From AC-32 sp963728765 (GTDB lineage Bacteria > Actinomycetota > Thermoleophilia > Gaiellales > Gaiellaceae), in assembly GCA_963728765.1 (NCBI GenBank), contig CAVSKX010000004.1, positions 186,001-250,000 of the forward strand: 64,000 nucleotides of DNA, given 5' to 3'. Below, piece after piece: positions 33,734-41,352 of the stretch. The notes below the pieces were generated by a model. That model saw only the letters and a program-made list of their open reading frames with translations, did no database searches and was not told the origin of the DNA. Position numbers and translations under genes: made by a program. Within the stretch, counting starts at the first letter, position 1, and each line of letters begins with the position of its first letter.

Positions 33734-34362
33734 AGCAGGCGCGCAACCACTTTCAAGTCCTTCACGAGCTGCGCGTAGTCGCGTTCGCGCGTCTCCGGGT
33801 CGGCGCGCAGGATCGAGCTCGGGTGAACCGTCGCGAGGACGTGCTCGGCCAGGTCGGACTCGACCGGCTTCCCTCGCTGCTGCGTGACCCGGAACTGTCG
33901 GCCCAGGAGCGCCTGCGCTGCGACCGCGCCCAGACAGACCAGCACGCGTGGCTCGACGACCGCGAGCTCGGCGTCGAGCCACGGCCGACACGCAGCGATC
34001 TCCGACCAGTTCGGCTTCTGGTGGATCCGCCGCTTCCCGCGTGCTCGCCACTTGAAGTGCTTGACCGCGTTCGTGACGTAGACCTGCGTGCGATCGATCC
34101 CCGCGTCTTCGAGCGCCTCGTCGAAGAGCCTCCCGGCAGGGCCGACGAACGGCTTGCCCGCTTTGTCCTCCTGGTCGCCGGGCTGCTCGCCGACGAACAT
34201 CACCTCCGCGCTGCGCGTGCCTTCGCCGAACACCGTCCGGGTCGCGTCCTTGAAGAGGTCGCAGGCCGTGCACCCGGCGGCCGCCTCGCGCAGCTTCGGG
34301 AGGCTCCGCTGCGCTGGCACGAGCGGCGCCGCCGTCTCGTCGAGGCTCAGCTGGCGAGGCAT
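33730..34362 (-). CDS. udgX: UdgX-type uracil-DNA glycosylase (covalent DNA cross-linking family)
   Basis: The 210-residue protein has four Fe-S cysteines (31, 34, 125, 143) and motif A GEQPGDQEDKAGKPFVGPAG as in family 4 enzymes. It also has the extra loop GKRRIHQKP with His114. In the characterised mycobacterial UdgX the equivalent His becomes covalently linked to the abasic site after uracil removal. Motif HPSSIL is near the C-terminus. It likely acts in DNA repair or damage tagging. The KRRIH loop is what separates it from ordinary family 4 UDGs. Confidence 0.9.
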   Translation of the reverse strand: MPRQLSLDETAAPLVPAQRSLPKLREAAAGCTACDLFKDATRTVFGEGTRSAEVMFVGEQPGDQEDKAGKPFVGPAGRLFDEALEDAGIDRTQVYVTNAVKHFKWRARGKRRIHQKPNWSEIAACRPWLDAELAVVEPRVLVCLGAVAAQALLGRQFRVTQQRGKPVESDLAEHVLATVHPSSILRADPETRERDYAQLVKDLKVVARLL

Positions 34363-34421
34363 GGTCCGCTGGGTACCCGGTGGCGAGGAGCGAGAACCAC
34401 CCCGCTACGATGGTCGCCGCT

Positions 34422-34492
34422 GGCGCCGTGGCCGAGTGGTTAGGCAGAGGCCTGCAAAGCCTCGTACACCGGTTCGATTCCGGTCGGCGCCT
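34422..34492 (+). tRNA. trnC: tRNA-Cys (anticodon GCA)
   Basis: A 71-base cloverleaf runs from GGCGCCG to CGGCGCC with discriminator T. The anticodon loop CTGCAAA gives GCA. The CCA is not encoded. A TACGAT -10-like hexamer lies at about 34406-34411. Confidence 0.95.
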
Positions 34493-34564
34493 CTTTCTCC
34501 CCGATCGGTGCTCGACATCTCCGCGAGTGGGTGCTAAACCGCTTTCGACCAAGGAGGCCTCGAG

Positions 34565-34696
34565 CTGCTCGGGTGGCGCTGGCCGGTTCTGCTGCTGTGC
34601 CTCATCGCTGCCGTCACGGCCGTCGCGGTGGCGGGCGCGGCCGACGCCGCGGGAAACCACAGCACGCGCCGCTGGGCCTGGCTCGTCGTCCGGTAG
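34565..34696 (+). CDS. Candidate 43-residue membrane peptide with CTG start
   Basis: The frame opens after a stop at 34536-34538 and has no ATG, GTG or TTG before its hydrophobic region. A near-perfect AAGGAGG lies 7 bases upstream of CTG 34565. The peptide (LGWRWPVLLLCLIAAVTAVA, then VAGAADAAGNHSTRRWAWLVVR in the next part) has one membrane helix and a basic, Trp-containing end. The site, spacing and composition argue for a real gene; the rare start codon argues against it. Confidence 0.35.
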   Translation: MLGWRWPVLLLCLIAAVTAVAVAGAADAAGNHSTRRWAWLVVR

Positions 34697-35116
34697 CGCC
34701 AACCCGTGGCCAGGACGCGTGCTGTTACAGAAAGTGGTCCGACCTTCGCTGCGTCGTTGCGGGAAAGTACGGGTCTGCATCCGGGTACGTCCGGATGCTG
34801 TGGAGCGCGCACTGAGGCAACATGACTGTTGCGCAGGAACGGATCGCGAGTAGGACGAAGCCTCAACGAGAAGGGAAGTAGGAAGAACCCACCGAAACCC
34901 TCCACGAAGAAGCAGACGAAAGCGAAACCGCTCCACGAAGGTCAGAAGGGCCCGCCCAAAGCGGGCCCTTCTCTGTGCCTGACGGCCGGTGCCGTCGGCT
35001 CCGTAGAAAGAGGAAGCGGGTTCAGCGTGCTCGCGGATTACGGGAGTGGTGCGGCGCGAGATGATTCGGGGTTGGCGGGGCCTTCCGGATGGCCCCGGAC
35101 AACAGAGGAGGTTGGG
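34697..35116. other. 420-base gap with a terminator
   Basis: It holds a strong hairpin at 34946-34970 and, just before it, a Lys/Pro-rich reading frame (NPPKPSTKKQTKAKP) that I cannot tie to a start codon. The region upstream of 35117 carries the GAGGAGG site of the GYD gene. No other protein-like frame seen. Confidence 0.45.
34946..34975 (+). terminator. Rho-independent terminator
   Basis: AAGGGCCCGC at 34946-34955 pairs perfectly with GCGGGCCCTT at 34961-34970 around CCAAA, followed by CTCTGTG. The A on the 5' side and T on the 3' side extend the stem. It ends some plus-strand transcript, perhaps that of tRNA-Cys or a small gene in this gap. Confidence 0.75.
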
Positions 35117-35401
35117 ATGTACACGTACGTCGGCTTGTTCCGGCTGACACCGGTGGCGCTGAAGCAGATCGAGAGGACCCCCGAGTACCTCGACAAGATC
35201 CGCGAGATCGTCGAGCACGAGGGTGGCAAGCTCGAGCGCTTCATGGCGACGATGGGCCCGTGGGAGTACTTCGGCATCTTCACGTACCCGGACAACGAGA
35301 TCGCGTTCCGCGTTCTCGGCAAGATCGCGAAGCTCGAGATCTTCGAGACCGAGACCTTCCCGGCGGAGGACGTCGAGATCTTCTTCAAGACGCTCGTCTA
35401 A
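35117..35401 (+). CDS. GYD-domain protein
   Basis: The 94-residue product starts at ATG 35117 with GAGGAGG upstream. YTYVGLFRLTPVALKQI, EHEGGKLERFMATMGPWEYFGIFTYP and ALGKIAKLE-like blocks follow the GYD family, a dimeric ferredoxin-like fold of unknown substrate, often linked to antibiotic biosynthesis monooxygenase-like proteins. It stands alone, with a hairpin terminator 28 bases after its stop. Confidence 0.82.
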   Translation: MYTYVGLFRLTPVALKQIERTPEYLDKIREIVEHEGGKLERFMATMGPWEYFGIFTYPDNEIAFRVLGKIAKLEIFETETFPAEDVEIFFKTLV

Positions 35402-35428
35402 ACAGCGATCTCCGTCGCAAACGGCTTC

Positions 35429-35454
35429 GGAAGCCGCTCCTCGGAGCGGCTTCC
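35429..35454. terminator. Bidirectional terminator hairpin between convergent genes
   Basis: GGAAGCCGCTCC at 35429-35440 is the perfect reverse complement of 35443-35454. It lies in the 57-base gap between the GYD gene and the convergent acetyltransferase. T tracts are poor on both sides, as is common in high-GC genomes. Confidence 0.75.
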
Positions 35455-35458
35455 GGCT

Positions 35459-36214
35459 TCAGCCGCCGAATTCGTCCAGCAGCATGTGCACCTCGCCCAC
35501 CCGCTCGAAGCCGATCCGCTCGAGGATCGGGCGCGACATCGTGCCGCCCTGCGTGATCAGGGCCGGCGTGCCCAGGGCGGCGGCGTCGTCCCAGCGGGCG
35601 CGGATCAGCGCGCGGTAGGCGCCGCGGCCGCGGGCCGACTCGCGCGTCGCCCCGCCGTAGAGCAGGAGACCATGCTCCGTCGGCGCCGAGGTGCCGGTGC
35701 AGACGAGCTCGCCCTCGAGCCAGACGGCGTGGCGGAGGTTCACGCTCTCGCGGAAAAGCTTGGGGAGGAGCGTCTTCGACTCTTCGATCTGCTCCGGCGG
35801 CGTGCCGAACGCCTCCCACTGGACTGCGTTCGCGTCGAGGTACTCCTCGTAGGTCTCGATCTGCCGCGCGACCAGGCCCTCGCGCGGCGGCGGAGGCTCG
35901 CTCGTGAGGACGAGCGCGACGGCGTAAGGGTCCCTGTCGAACCCGATGCCGCGCTCGAGCAGCGCGTCCACGAGACCCGCAGGAGCCGAGCTGCCGACCT
36001 CCCACTGGGTTTGCGTGCGATCGCGGTCGCGCAGGTGGGCGCGAACCTCCTCGAGCACCTCGTCGAGCTCCTCCAGCGCGAAGCGCTGCCGCTGGACGGT
36101 GTTCCAGGTCGAGCCGGGGCCGAGGCAGAGCGTGTAGCGATCGGTCTCGATCCGCTCCGCGCCGGGCCCGAGCGGCCCGAAGCAGTTCGGGTACTCGGCC
36201 ACCTCGCGCAGCAC
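35459..36214 (-). CDS. GNAT-family acetyltransferase (two-domain)
   Basis: The protein has 251 residues from GTG 36214. The C-terminal half has the GNAT blocks: HAVWLEGELVCTGTSAP, LYGGATRESARGRGAYRALI and LITQGGTMSRPILERIGFERV. The N-terminal half is a degenerate copy-like domain without a clear acetyl-CoA loop. The substrate is unknown. It is read toward the terminator shared with the GYD gene. Confidence 0.8.
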   Translation of the reverse strand: MLREVAEYPNCFGPLGPGAERIETDRYTLCLGPGSTWNTVQRQRFALEELDEVLEEVRAHLRDRDRTQTQWEVGSSAPAGLVDALLERGIGFDRDPYAVALVLTSEPPPPREGLVARQIETYEEYLDANAVQWEAFGTPPEQIEESKTLLPKLFRESVNLRHAVWLEGELVCTGTSAPTEHGLLLYGGATRESARGRGAYRALIRARWDDAAALGTPALITQGGTMSRPILERIGFERVGEVHMLLDEFGG

Positions 36215-36307
36215 ACTTGGAACCTACACCGGCCCCGACCTTGCCTTCTGTGACACACCTGTTCCCCGTTGACGTGGCGTCAGCCGCGGCCGCAGGCGCT
36301 AGCTCAG

Positions 36308-36580
36308 CTAACCCGCCGCGGCGGTCGACTCCACGCGGGCCGGGCAGCGCCAGTACTCCACGGAGCCGCTCTGGCCGCGCCGTGTGCAGGACTGGCCCGA
36401 GAGATCGGGACGGCCGTCGAGCACGCCTTTCTCGCACGTGCGCCAGTGGCCGGTTGTGCCTGCGGGCCGAGGGGCCGCGGTGCAGTAGCCCGTCAAACCG
36501 GCACGGTGGAGGACGTCGGTGTGGCGAACCACGCCGAACATCGCTGCCGCGAGCATCGCCATGAGCCAGATTCGAAGCAT
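36308..36580 (-). CDS. Small cysteine-containing secreted or anchored protein
   Basis: ATG 36580, preceded by GAGGTGA at good spacing, gives 90 residues. The N-terminus MLRIWLMAMLAAAMFGVV is a signal peptide or anchor. The mature part is hydrophilic with four cysteines (GYC, RTC, QSC, WRC), which could form two disulfides outside the membrane. No family recognised. The much longer open frame that contains it on this strand is not protein-like upstream. Confidence 0.6.
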   Translation of the reverse strand: MLRIWLMAMLAAAMFGVVRHTDVLHRAGLTGYCTAAPRPAGTTGHWRTCEKGVLDGRPDLSGQSCTRRGQSGSVEYWRCPARVESTAAAG

Positions 36581-36663
36581 TTCGCTCACCTCGGGGTCTG
36601 GCCGCAGATACGTCGCTTTTGTCACATGATCGGCAGCGGGCACCGAGGCGTCAATCACTCGAT

Positions 36664-37878
36664 CTAGCGAAGACCCCCGCGTTCGTGGTGCGCGCGGAAG
36701 AACTCCGCGGAACCGGCGGTCGCCATTGCCGCCGAGGCGGAGATCTCCAGCGCGAGCGTCGCCGCGGCGACGATCTGGGCGAAGCGGTAGACCTTGCCGG
36801 CGCCCGCGCAGCCGAGCAGCTCCAGCCAGCGGCGGGCGAACGGGAGGGTGGTGCCGCCGCCGATGGTCGCCACCTCGAGCCCCGGGAGACGGAGCGAGAC
36901 CTGCAGGCCGTCCTCGACCCGCCGTTCGGCGCCATGGCACATCGAGCTGGTGCCGATCATCCCGAGGTCCTGGCCCGTGGCGGCGAAGACCGCGGCGATC
37001 GCGGTCGCCGGCGTGAAGGCGACGGACTGCATCCCCGAGGCGACCGCGCCGTGCGTGCCGGCCCAGGCGAGCTCCTCGAGGTCCTCGAGCTTCGTCCGCA
37101 GCACGCGGCGGACGGCATCCTCGGTCAGCGTCGCCTCGGCGACCACCGTCTTCCCGTGGCCGCTCTGGAAGTACTCGAACGACGGCTTCTTGTCGCCGCC
37201 CATGTTCGCCTCGAGGATCGAGCGCTCCGGCGTTACCGGCGCCCGCTCCATCACGTAGCCCATGTTCAGCACGTAGGCGTTGCGCGTCATCATGTTCGCG
37301 CCGACGGCGTCGCCGGCCGTCCAACGCCAGAGAACGTGGCACATCGGCCCGACGACGTGCGTCTTCACCTCCCGCAGTCGCGCGAACTTGGACAGGGACG
37401 GGTCGTCCTGCTGCTCGAGCCACTCGCGCATCGCGTCGAGCTCGTCCTCGATCCAGCGCGCGAGCTCGATCGCCTCTCCGGCCGAGCCGCAGACGAAGCA
37501 CGAGGCGCGCGTGATCCGGTCGGCGAGGACGTACGTGCGGAAGCCGCCGGACTCCGCGACCGCGCGCGCCCCGCGGTGCAGCGACGCCGAAAGCCCGCCC
37601 TCCGTGTGCGCGAGCGGGACGAAGACGGAGTCGCGCGCGCGGCCGGTCTCGACGACGGCGCCGTCGGGCTCGCGCAGCTCGTACTCGCCGAGCTCGATTT
37701 CGAGCGGCCCGACCACCGCGACCGGGATCACCGCGGCGCCCGTCAGCATCTCCTGGGCGCGGGCGAACGGCTCGAGGTCGATGCCGGTCACCTCGCCGTC
37801 GAGCCCGAGCGCCTCCTGCCGTGCCTGGATCGACTGGGCGTCGTTCTTCCGCGGCCACTTGCGGGGCTCGGGCTCCAC
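36664..37878 (-). CDS. hmgA: Hydroxymethylglutaryl-CoA reductase, class I type
   Basis: The GTG at 37878 gives 404 residues, the length of prokaryotic class I catalytic domains. Glu93 lies in LAHTEGGLSAS, Lys in MGGDKKPSFEYF, Asp in DAVGANMMT, the dinucleotide loop is ATIGGGTTLP, and a His pair lies near the C-terminus (FRAHHERGG). The enzyme makes mevalonate from HMG-CoA using NADPH. No other mevalonate-pathway gene is in the window. Most actinobacteria rely on the MEP pathway, so this may be an extra or horizontally acquired route. Confidence 0.92.
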   Translation of the reverse strand: MEPEPRKWPRKNDAQSIQARQEALGLDGEVTGIDLEPFARAQEMLTGAAVIPVAVVGPLEIELGEYELREPDGAVVETGRARDSVFVPLAHTEGGLSASLHRGARAVAESGGFRTYVLADRITRASCFVCGSAGEAIELARWIEDELDAMREWLEQQDDPSLSKFARLREVKTHVVGPMCHVLWRWTAGDAVGANMMTRNAYVLNMGYVMERAPVTPERSILEANMGGDKKPSFEYFQSGHGKTVVAEATLTEDAVRRVLRTKLEDLEELAWAGTHGAVASGMQSVAFTPATAIAAVFAATGQDLGMIGTSSMCHGAERRVEDGLQVSLRLPGLEVATIGGGTTLPFARRWLELLGCAGAGKVYRFAQIVAAATLALEISASAAMATAGSAEFFRAHHERGGLR

Positions 37879-37888
37879 GGAGCGGAGC

Positions 37889-38380
37889 TTATTCGTGGGC
37901 CGCGGCGAAGATGTCCAGCAGCGCCTCGTCGAGGAAGACGAAGCGGACGAGCTCGAAGTCGTGCTCGAACTCGGCGATGGCCCCGACAGCGACGGGCGCG
38001 GCGAGCTCGGGCGGGTAGCCGTAGATGCCGCAGGAGATCGCCGGGAAGGCGACCGTGCGTGCGGCGAGATCGCGGGCGACCTCGAGCGCCCGGCGGTGGG
38101 CTGAGGCGAGCTGCTCGTCCTCGCGTTGGCCACCGCCGCGCCACACCGGCCCGACCGCATGGATCACCCAGCGCGCCGGCAGCTGTCCGGCGGTTGTCGG
38201 CTTGGCGTCGCCGGTGGCGCAACCGCCCAGCGTCCGCGACTCGGCGAGGATCTCCGGTCCGCCGGCCCGGTGGATCGCGCCGTCGACGCCCCCTCCGCCG
38301 AGCAGCGACTCGTTGGCCGCGTTGACGATCGCGTCGACCTGCTGCTCGGTCAGGTCGCCAATCTCGAACTCGACGCGCAT
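37889..38380 (-). CDS. Macro-domain ADP-ribose hydrolase-like protein
   Basis: I chose ATG 38380 (163 residues) because MRVEFEIGDLT begins the domain and the divergent gene starts 22 bases away; an upstream ATG at 38422 would overlap it. DAIVNAANESLLGGGGVDGAIH and the FPAISCGIYGYP loop match MacroD/YmdB-type enzymes that hydrolyse O-acetyl-ADP-ribose or remove ADP-ribose from proteins. It is 10 bases upstream of, and likely co-transcribed with, the HMG-CoA reductase gene. Confidence 0.88.
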   Translation of the reverse strand: MRVEFEIGDLTEQQVDAIVNAANESLLGGGGVDGAIHRAGGPEILAESRTLGGCATGDAKPTTAGQLPARWVIHAVGPVWRGGGQREDEQLASAHRRALEVARDLAARTVAFPAISCGIYGYPPELAAPVAVGAIAEFEHDFELVRFVFLDEALLDIFAAAHE

Positions 38381-38402
38381 TCCCTGACGATAAGGTCCGG
38401 GC

Positions 38403-39218
38403 GTGCCGACCGAGACGGTCATCGACCAGGAGCGCGAAGAGCGCGAAGCGTTCGCGGGGGTCCTCCGCTTCTACGAGCTGGCCAAGCGGCAGGAGTGGCA
38501 GGTGCGCGACCTGCCGTGGGGCGAGCTGCCGCCGATTCCCGAGGGCAAGGGCTCCCCGCAGCGCCAGGCCCGCCGCAAGGACATGTGGCGCTCGGTGCTC
38601 ACCCAGCAGCTGCAGGCGGACATGCTCGCGTGCGAGATGTCGTCGCAGCTTCTGAACATCGCGCCCGACGCCGAGGCGAAGCTCTACTACTCGACGATGG
38701 TGCAGGACGAGTCGCGTCACACCGAGGCGTGGCTGAAGCTGATCGAGGAGGCGGGCGGCACGGCCGAGCGCGACCCGTATCTCGACGAGCTCGCGCACAT
38801 GACGCTCGAGGCGGACACGCTCGAGGAGAAGGTGTTCCAGATGCAGGTCTTCTACGAGCGGCTGATCATCTCGCGCTTCCGGCTGATCGCCCGCGCCTCG
38901 CGCGGGACGGTGCTCGAGGACCTCTGCAACCGGCTGACGACCGACGACGGCATCCACCACGGCGCCGGGATGGCGTACGAGAAGGTGCTGCTCCGCGGCG
39001 CGGACACGAAGACGAAGCGCGCGCTCGTGGACGCCGCCAACCGGCTGTTGCCGACCTTCGTCCAGCACGCGCTCTGGCGGCCCAAGGAGCGCGCGTTCAT
39101 CGGCTCGGCCATGCGCTCGCGCGACATCGAGAAGCTGAAGGAGGACATCGAGATCGGCGTCCGCCTCGCGCAGTCGCTCGGCCTCGACGTCAGCGACGTC
39201 CAGCTGCCGGTCTCGTAG
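38403..39218 (+). CDS. Ferritin-like (diiron) superfamily protein
   Basis: The protein has 271 residues from GTG. Helical throughout, with candidate iron ligands at QLQADMLACEMSS, MVQDESRHTEAW (ExxH-like), QVFYERLIISRF and TTDDGIHHGAG (second D/ExxH-like). This four-helix pattern fits diiron carboxylate proteins such as R2-like oxidases or AurF-like N-oxygenases. The reaction is not assignable. folD begins 4 bases after its stop. Confidence 0.65.
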   Translation: MPTETVIDQEREEREAFAGVLRFYELAKRQEWQVRDLPWGELPPIPEGKGSPQRQARRKDMWRSVLTQQLQADMLACEMSSQLLNIAPDAEAKLYYSTMVQDESRHTEAWLKLIEEAGGTAERDPYLDELAHMTLEADTLEEKVFQMQVFYERLIISRFRLIARASRGTVLEDLCNRLTTDDGIHHGAGMAYEKVLLRGADTKTKRALVDAANRLLPTFVQHALWRPKERAFIGSAMRSRDIEKLKEDIEIGVRLAQSLGLDVSDVQLPVS

Positions 39219-39222
39219 CGCG

Positions 39223-40083
39223 TTGACGGCGACGTTGATGGAGGGCCGGCCGCTCGCCGAGCGGATCCGGGCGCAGGTGGCCGACGACGTGCGCGAGCTC
39301 GGCGCGATCGGCCTCGCGACGGTGCAGGTCGGCGAGGACGAGGCGTCGACGATCTACCTGCGGCTCAAGCACCAGGCCGCGTCAGAGGTCGAGATCGCCT
39401 CGGTCGACCGCAGGCTGCCGCACACCATCTCCGAGGAGGAGGTGCTCGAGGAGGTCGCGGCGCTGAACGCCGACGATGCGATCGACGGGATCCTCGTCCA
39501 GTTGCCGCTGCCCGAGCACATCGACGAGGCGCGGGTGATCGCCGCGGTCGACCCGGTCAAGGACGTGGATGGCTTCCACCCCTTCAACGCTGGGCAGCTC
39601 TACCTCGGGCGTCCGACGCACGTTCCCGCGACGCCGCTCGGCGTGATGGCACTGCTCGCTGAGTACAAGATCCCGCTCGACGGCGCCCGCGCAGTGGTGG
39701 TCGGCCGGAGCACGATCGTCGGCAAGCCGGTCGCGCACCTGTTGCTGCAGGCGCACGCCACGGTCTCGATCTGCCATTCGCATACGGACGACCTCGAGCG
39801 CTACACGCTGGATGCGGATGTCCTGGTCGTCGCGGCAGGCGTGCCGGAGGTTGTCACCGCGGACATGGTCAAGTCCGGCTCCGCGGTCGTCGATGTCGGC
39901 ATCAACCGCACCGAGGGCGGCATCGTCGGCGACGTCGACCCGGACGCGGCGACGCGCGCCGCCTTCCTGACGCCCGTCCCCGGGGGTGTGGGGCCGATGA
40001 CGATCGCGATGCTCCTGCAGAGCACCGTTCGCGCGGCCAGGTTCCGTCGCGGCCTGCTCGCGTTCCCGGATACTCGGCGCTAG
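39223..40083 (+). CDS. folD: Bifunctional methylenetetrahydrofolate dehydrogenase/cyclohydrolase
   Basis: A TTG start gives 286 residues. Catalytic Tyr45 and Lys49 lie in STIYLRLKHQAA. GILVQLPLPEHI, PVKDVDGFHPFN, VVVGRSTIVGKPVAHLL and TPVPGGVGPMTIAMLL are diagnostic FolD blocks. It interconverts 5,10-methylene- and 10-formyl-tetrahydrofolate using NADP. The 112-bp repeat array starts 25 bases after the stop. Confidence 0.95.
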   Translation: MTATLMEGRPLAERIRAQVADDVRELGAIGLATVQVGEDEASTIYLRLKHQAASEVEIASVDRRLPHTISEEEVLEEVAALNADDAIDGILVQLPLPEHIDEARVIAAVDPVKDVDGFHPFNAGQLYLGRPTHVPATPLGVMALLAEYKIPLDGARAVVVGRSTIVGKPVAHLLLQAHATVSICHSHTDDLERYTLDADVLVVAAGVPEVVTADMVKSGSAVVDVGINRTEGGIVGDVDPDAATRAAFLTPVPGGVGPMTIAMLLQSTVRAARFRRGLLAFPDTRR

Positions 40084-40107
40084 GGCCCAGCCGTCACGCG
40101 ATACCGG

Positions 40108-40612
40108 CCAAGGCGTCGCTTGCGACGCCGACCAAAGAGGCCGCGCCGGCTTTGCCGGTGCGGCCGTCCAACGCACGAGGCAGGGTTAGCAGCGATCTTG
40201 CCCCGCAAGGCGATTGCGGCCAAGGCGTCGCTTGCGACGCCGACCAAAGAGGCCGTACCGGCTTTGCCGGTGCGGCCGTCCAACGCACGGGCAGGGTTGG
40301 CAGCGATCTTGCCCCGCAAGGCGATTGCGGCCCGTCCAACGCGCGGGGCAGGGTTGGCAGCGATCTTGCCCCGCAAGGCGATTGCGGCTAAGGCGTCGCT
40401 TGCGACGCCGACCGAAAGAGGCGGCGCCGGCTTTGCCGGTGCGGCCGTCCAACGCACGGGGCAGGGTTGGCAGCGATCTTGCCCCGCAAGGCGATTGCGG
40501 CCAAGGCGTCGCTTGCGACGCCGACCAAAGAGGCCGCGCCGGCTTTGCCGGTGCGGCCGTCCAACGCACGAGGCAGGGTTAGCAGCGATCTTGCCCCGCA
40601 AGGCGATTGCGG
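40108..40612 (+). repeat. Array of four full and one partial ~112-bp repeats (copy group D of the two-hairpin family)
   Basis: Units start at 40108, 40220, 40388 and 40501 (111-113 bp), with a 57-bp partial unit at 40331-40387 lacking the first half. Each full unit has the hairpin GGCGTCGC-TT-GCGACGCC, a spacer GACCAAAGAG, a hairpin GGCCGCGCCGGC-TTT-GCCGGTGCGGCC, then TCCAACGCACG and a CTTGC-CCC-GCAAG stem ending in GGCGATTGCGG. Units are nearly identical, so the array grew recently or is being homogenised. There are no variable spacers and no cas genes, so it is not a CRISPR. It lies between folD and the cold-shock gene. Confidence 0.92.
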
Positions 40613-40691
40613 CTAAGGTTCGCGCCGCTTCACAGTAGGTCGGCGGCTCGGTGCCCGGGCCGTCGTTGTTTGTGTACGAAGGGAGAACGTT

Positions 40692-40892
40692 TTGCCCAAG
40701 GGCACCGTCAAGTGGTTCTCGAACGAGAAGGGCTACGGCTTCATCGAGCGCGAAGGCGGCGAAGACGTCTTCGTCCACTTCTCGGCGATTGCAGGGGAAG
40801 GCTACAAGTCGCTGACCGAGGGTCAGCAGGTCGAGTTCGACGTCGTGCAGGGCGATAAGGGCCTGCAGGCGGCGAACGTGCAGGCGATCTAG
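40692..40892 (+). CDS. cspA: Cold-shock protein (CSD family)
   Basis: A TTG start with an AAGGGAG site upstream gives 66 residues. GTVKWFSNEKGYGFIERE holds RNP1 (KGYGFI) and DVFVHFSAI holds RNP2. A single OB-fold RNA chaperone. A terminator follows 25 bases after the stop. The repeat array lies in its upstream region, leaving about 80 bases for a promoter. Confidence 0.95.
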   Translation: MPKGTVKWFSNEKGYGFIEREGGEDVFVHFSAIAGEGYKSLTEGQQVEFDVVQGDKGLQAANVQAI

Positions 40893-40916
40893 ACCCTTTC
40901 TGGAACCGAAAGCTGG

Positions 40917-40947
40917 CGGGGCTCCGAAAGGGGCCCCGTTCTTTTTT
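40917..40947 (+). terminator. Rho-independent terminator of the cold-shock gene
   Basis: CGGGGCTCC at 40917-40925 pairs with GGGGCCCCG at 40930-40938 (one G-T pair) around GAAA, followed by TTCTTTTTT. A textbook terminator. Confidence 0.92.
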
Positions 40948-40963
40948 GGAAGGATGAGCGCAG

Positions 40964-41245
40964 ATGGCGATCTCGCGGGATGAGGTGGTGCACGTCGCGC
41001 GGCTGGCGAGGCTCGCGCTGACCGAGGAGGAGCTGGACCGGTTCGCCGGTCAGCTCGACGCGATCCTGGAGGCGGTCGGGAAGGTGTCGGAGCTGGACCT
41101 GAGCGAGGTGGAGGCGACGCTGCATCCGCTCGCGCTCTCGAACGTGTGGGCCGAGGACGAGCCGGCGCCGTCGCTTCCGGTCGAGGACGCGCTTGCGAAC
41201 GCGCCCGATCGCGAGGACGACGCCTTCCGGGTGCCCGCCGCCTGA
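40964..41245 (+). CDS. gatC: Asp/Glu-tRNA amidotransferase subunit C
   Basis: The 93-residue protein has the GatC pattern RDEVVHVARLARLALTEEEL, FAGQLDAILEAVGKVSELD, and a tail ending REDDAFRVPAA. It wraps GatA-GatB in the complex that converts Glu-tRNA-Gln or Asp-tRNA-Asn to the amidated form. First gene of gatCAB; a 136-base gap with a hairpin separates it from gatA. Confidence 0.94.
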   Translation: MAISRDEVVHVARLARLALTEEELDRFAGQLDAILEAVGKVSELDLSEVEATLHPLALSNVWAEDEPAPSLPVEDALANAPDREDDAFRVPAA

Positions 41246-41330
41246 GGGGTCGAGCGGTGCCTGCCGAGATGTTCCACCTCCGTCACACCCCCGGCTCAGA
41301 CCCGTGCGCCCACGGCGGCTACGGTGTCTG

Positions 41331-41352
41331 CAGGGGTCCCGGGGGACCCCTG
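41331..41352. repeat. 10-bp palindromic hairpin in the gatC-gatA gap
   Basis: CAGGGGTCCC at 41331-41340 is followed by GG and its perfect reverse complement to 41352. The gap also has G-rich runs just before gatA. It could be an intra-operon attenuator or stabiliser; no T tract follows. Confidence 0.6.

Noticed and set aside
34829..34980. A Lys/Pro-rich mini-gene ending in the terminator at 34946-34970
   Set aside because: There is no start codon with a ribosome-binding site in that frame, and the frame runs through the terminator stem.
36308..37858. A 516-codon minus-strand frame over HMG-CoA reductase
   Set aside because: The HMG-CoA reductase reads in another frame with all catalytic motifs. 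Only the last 90 codons look real.
40108..40612. Could the regular array be a CRISPR?
   Set aside because: Units are about 112 bp and alike along their whole length, with no variable spacers, and no cas genes are nearby.
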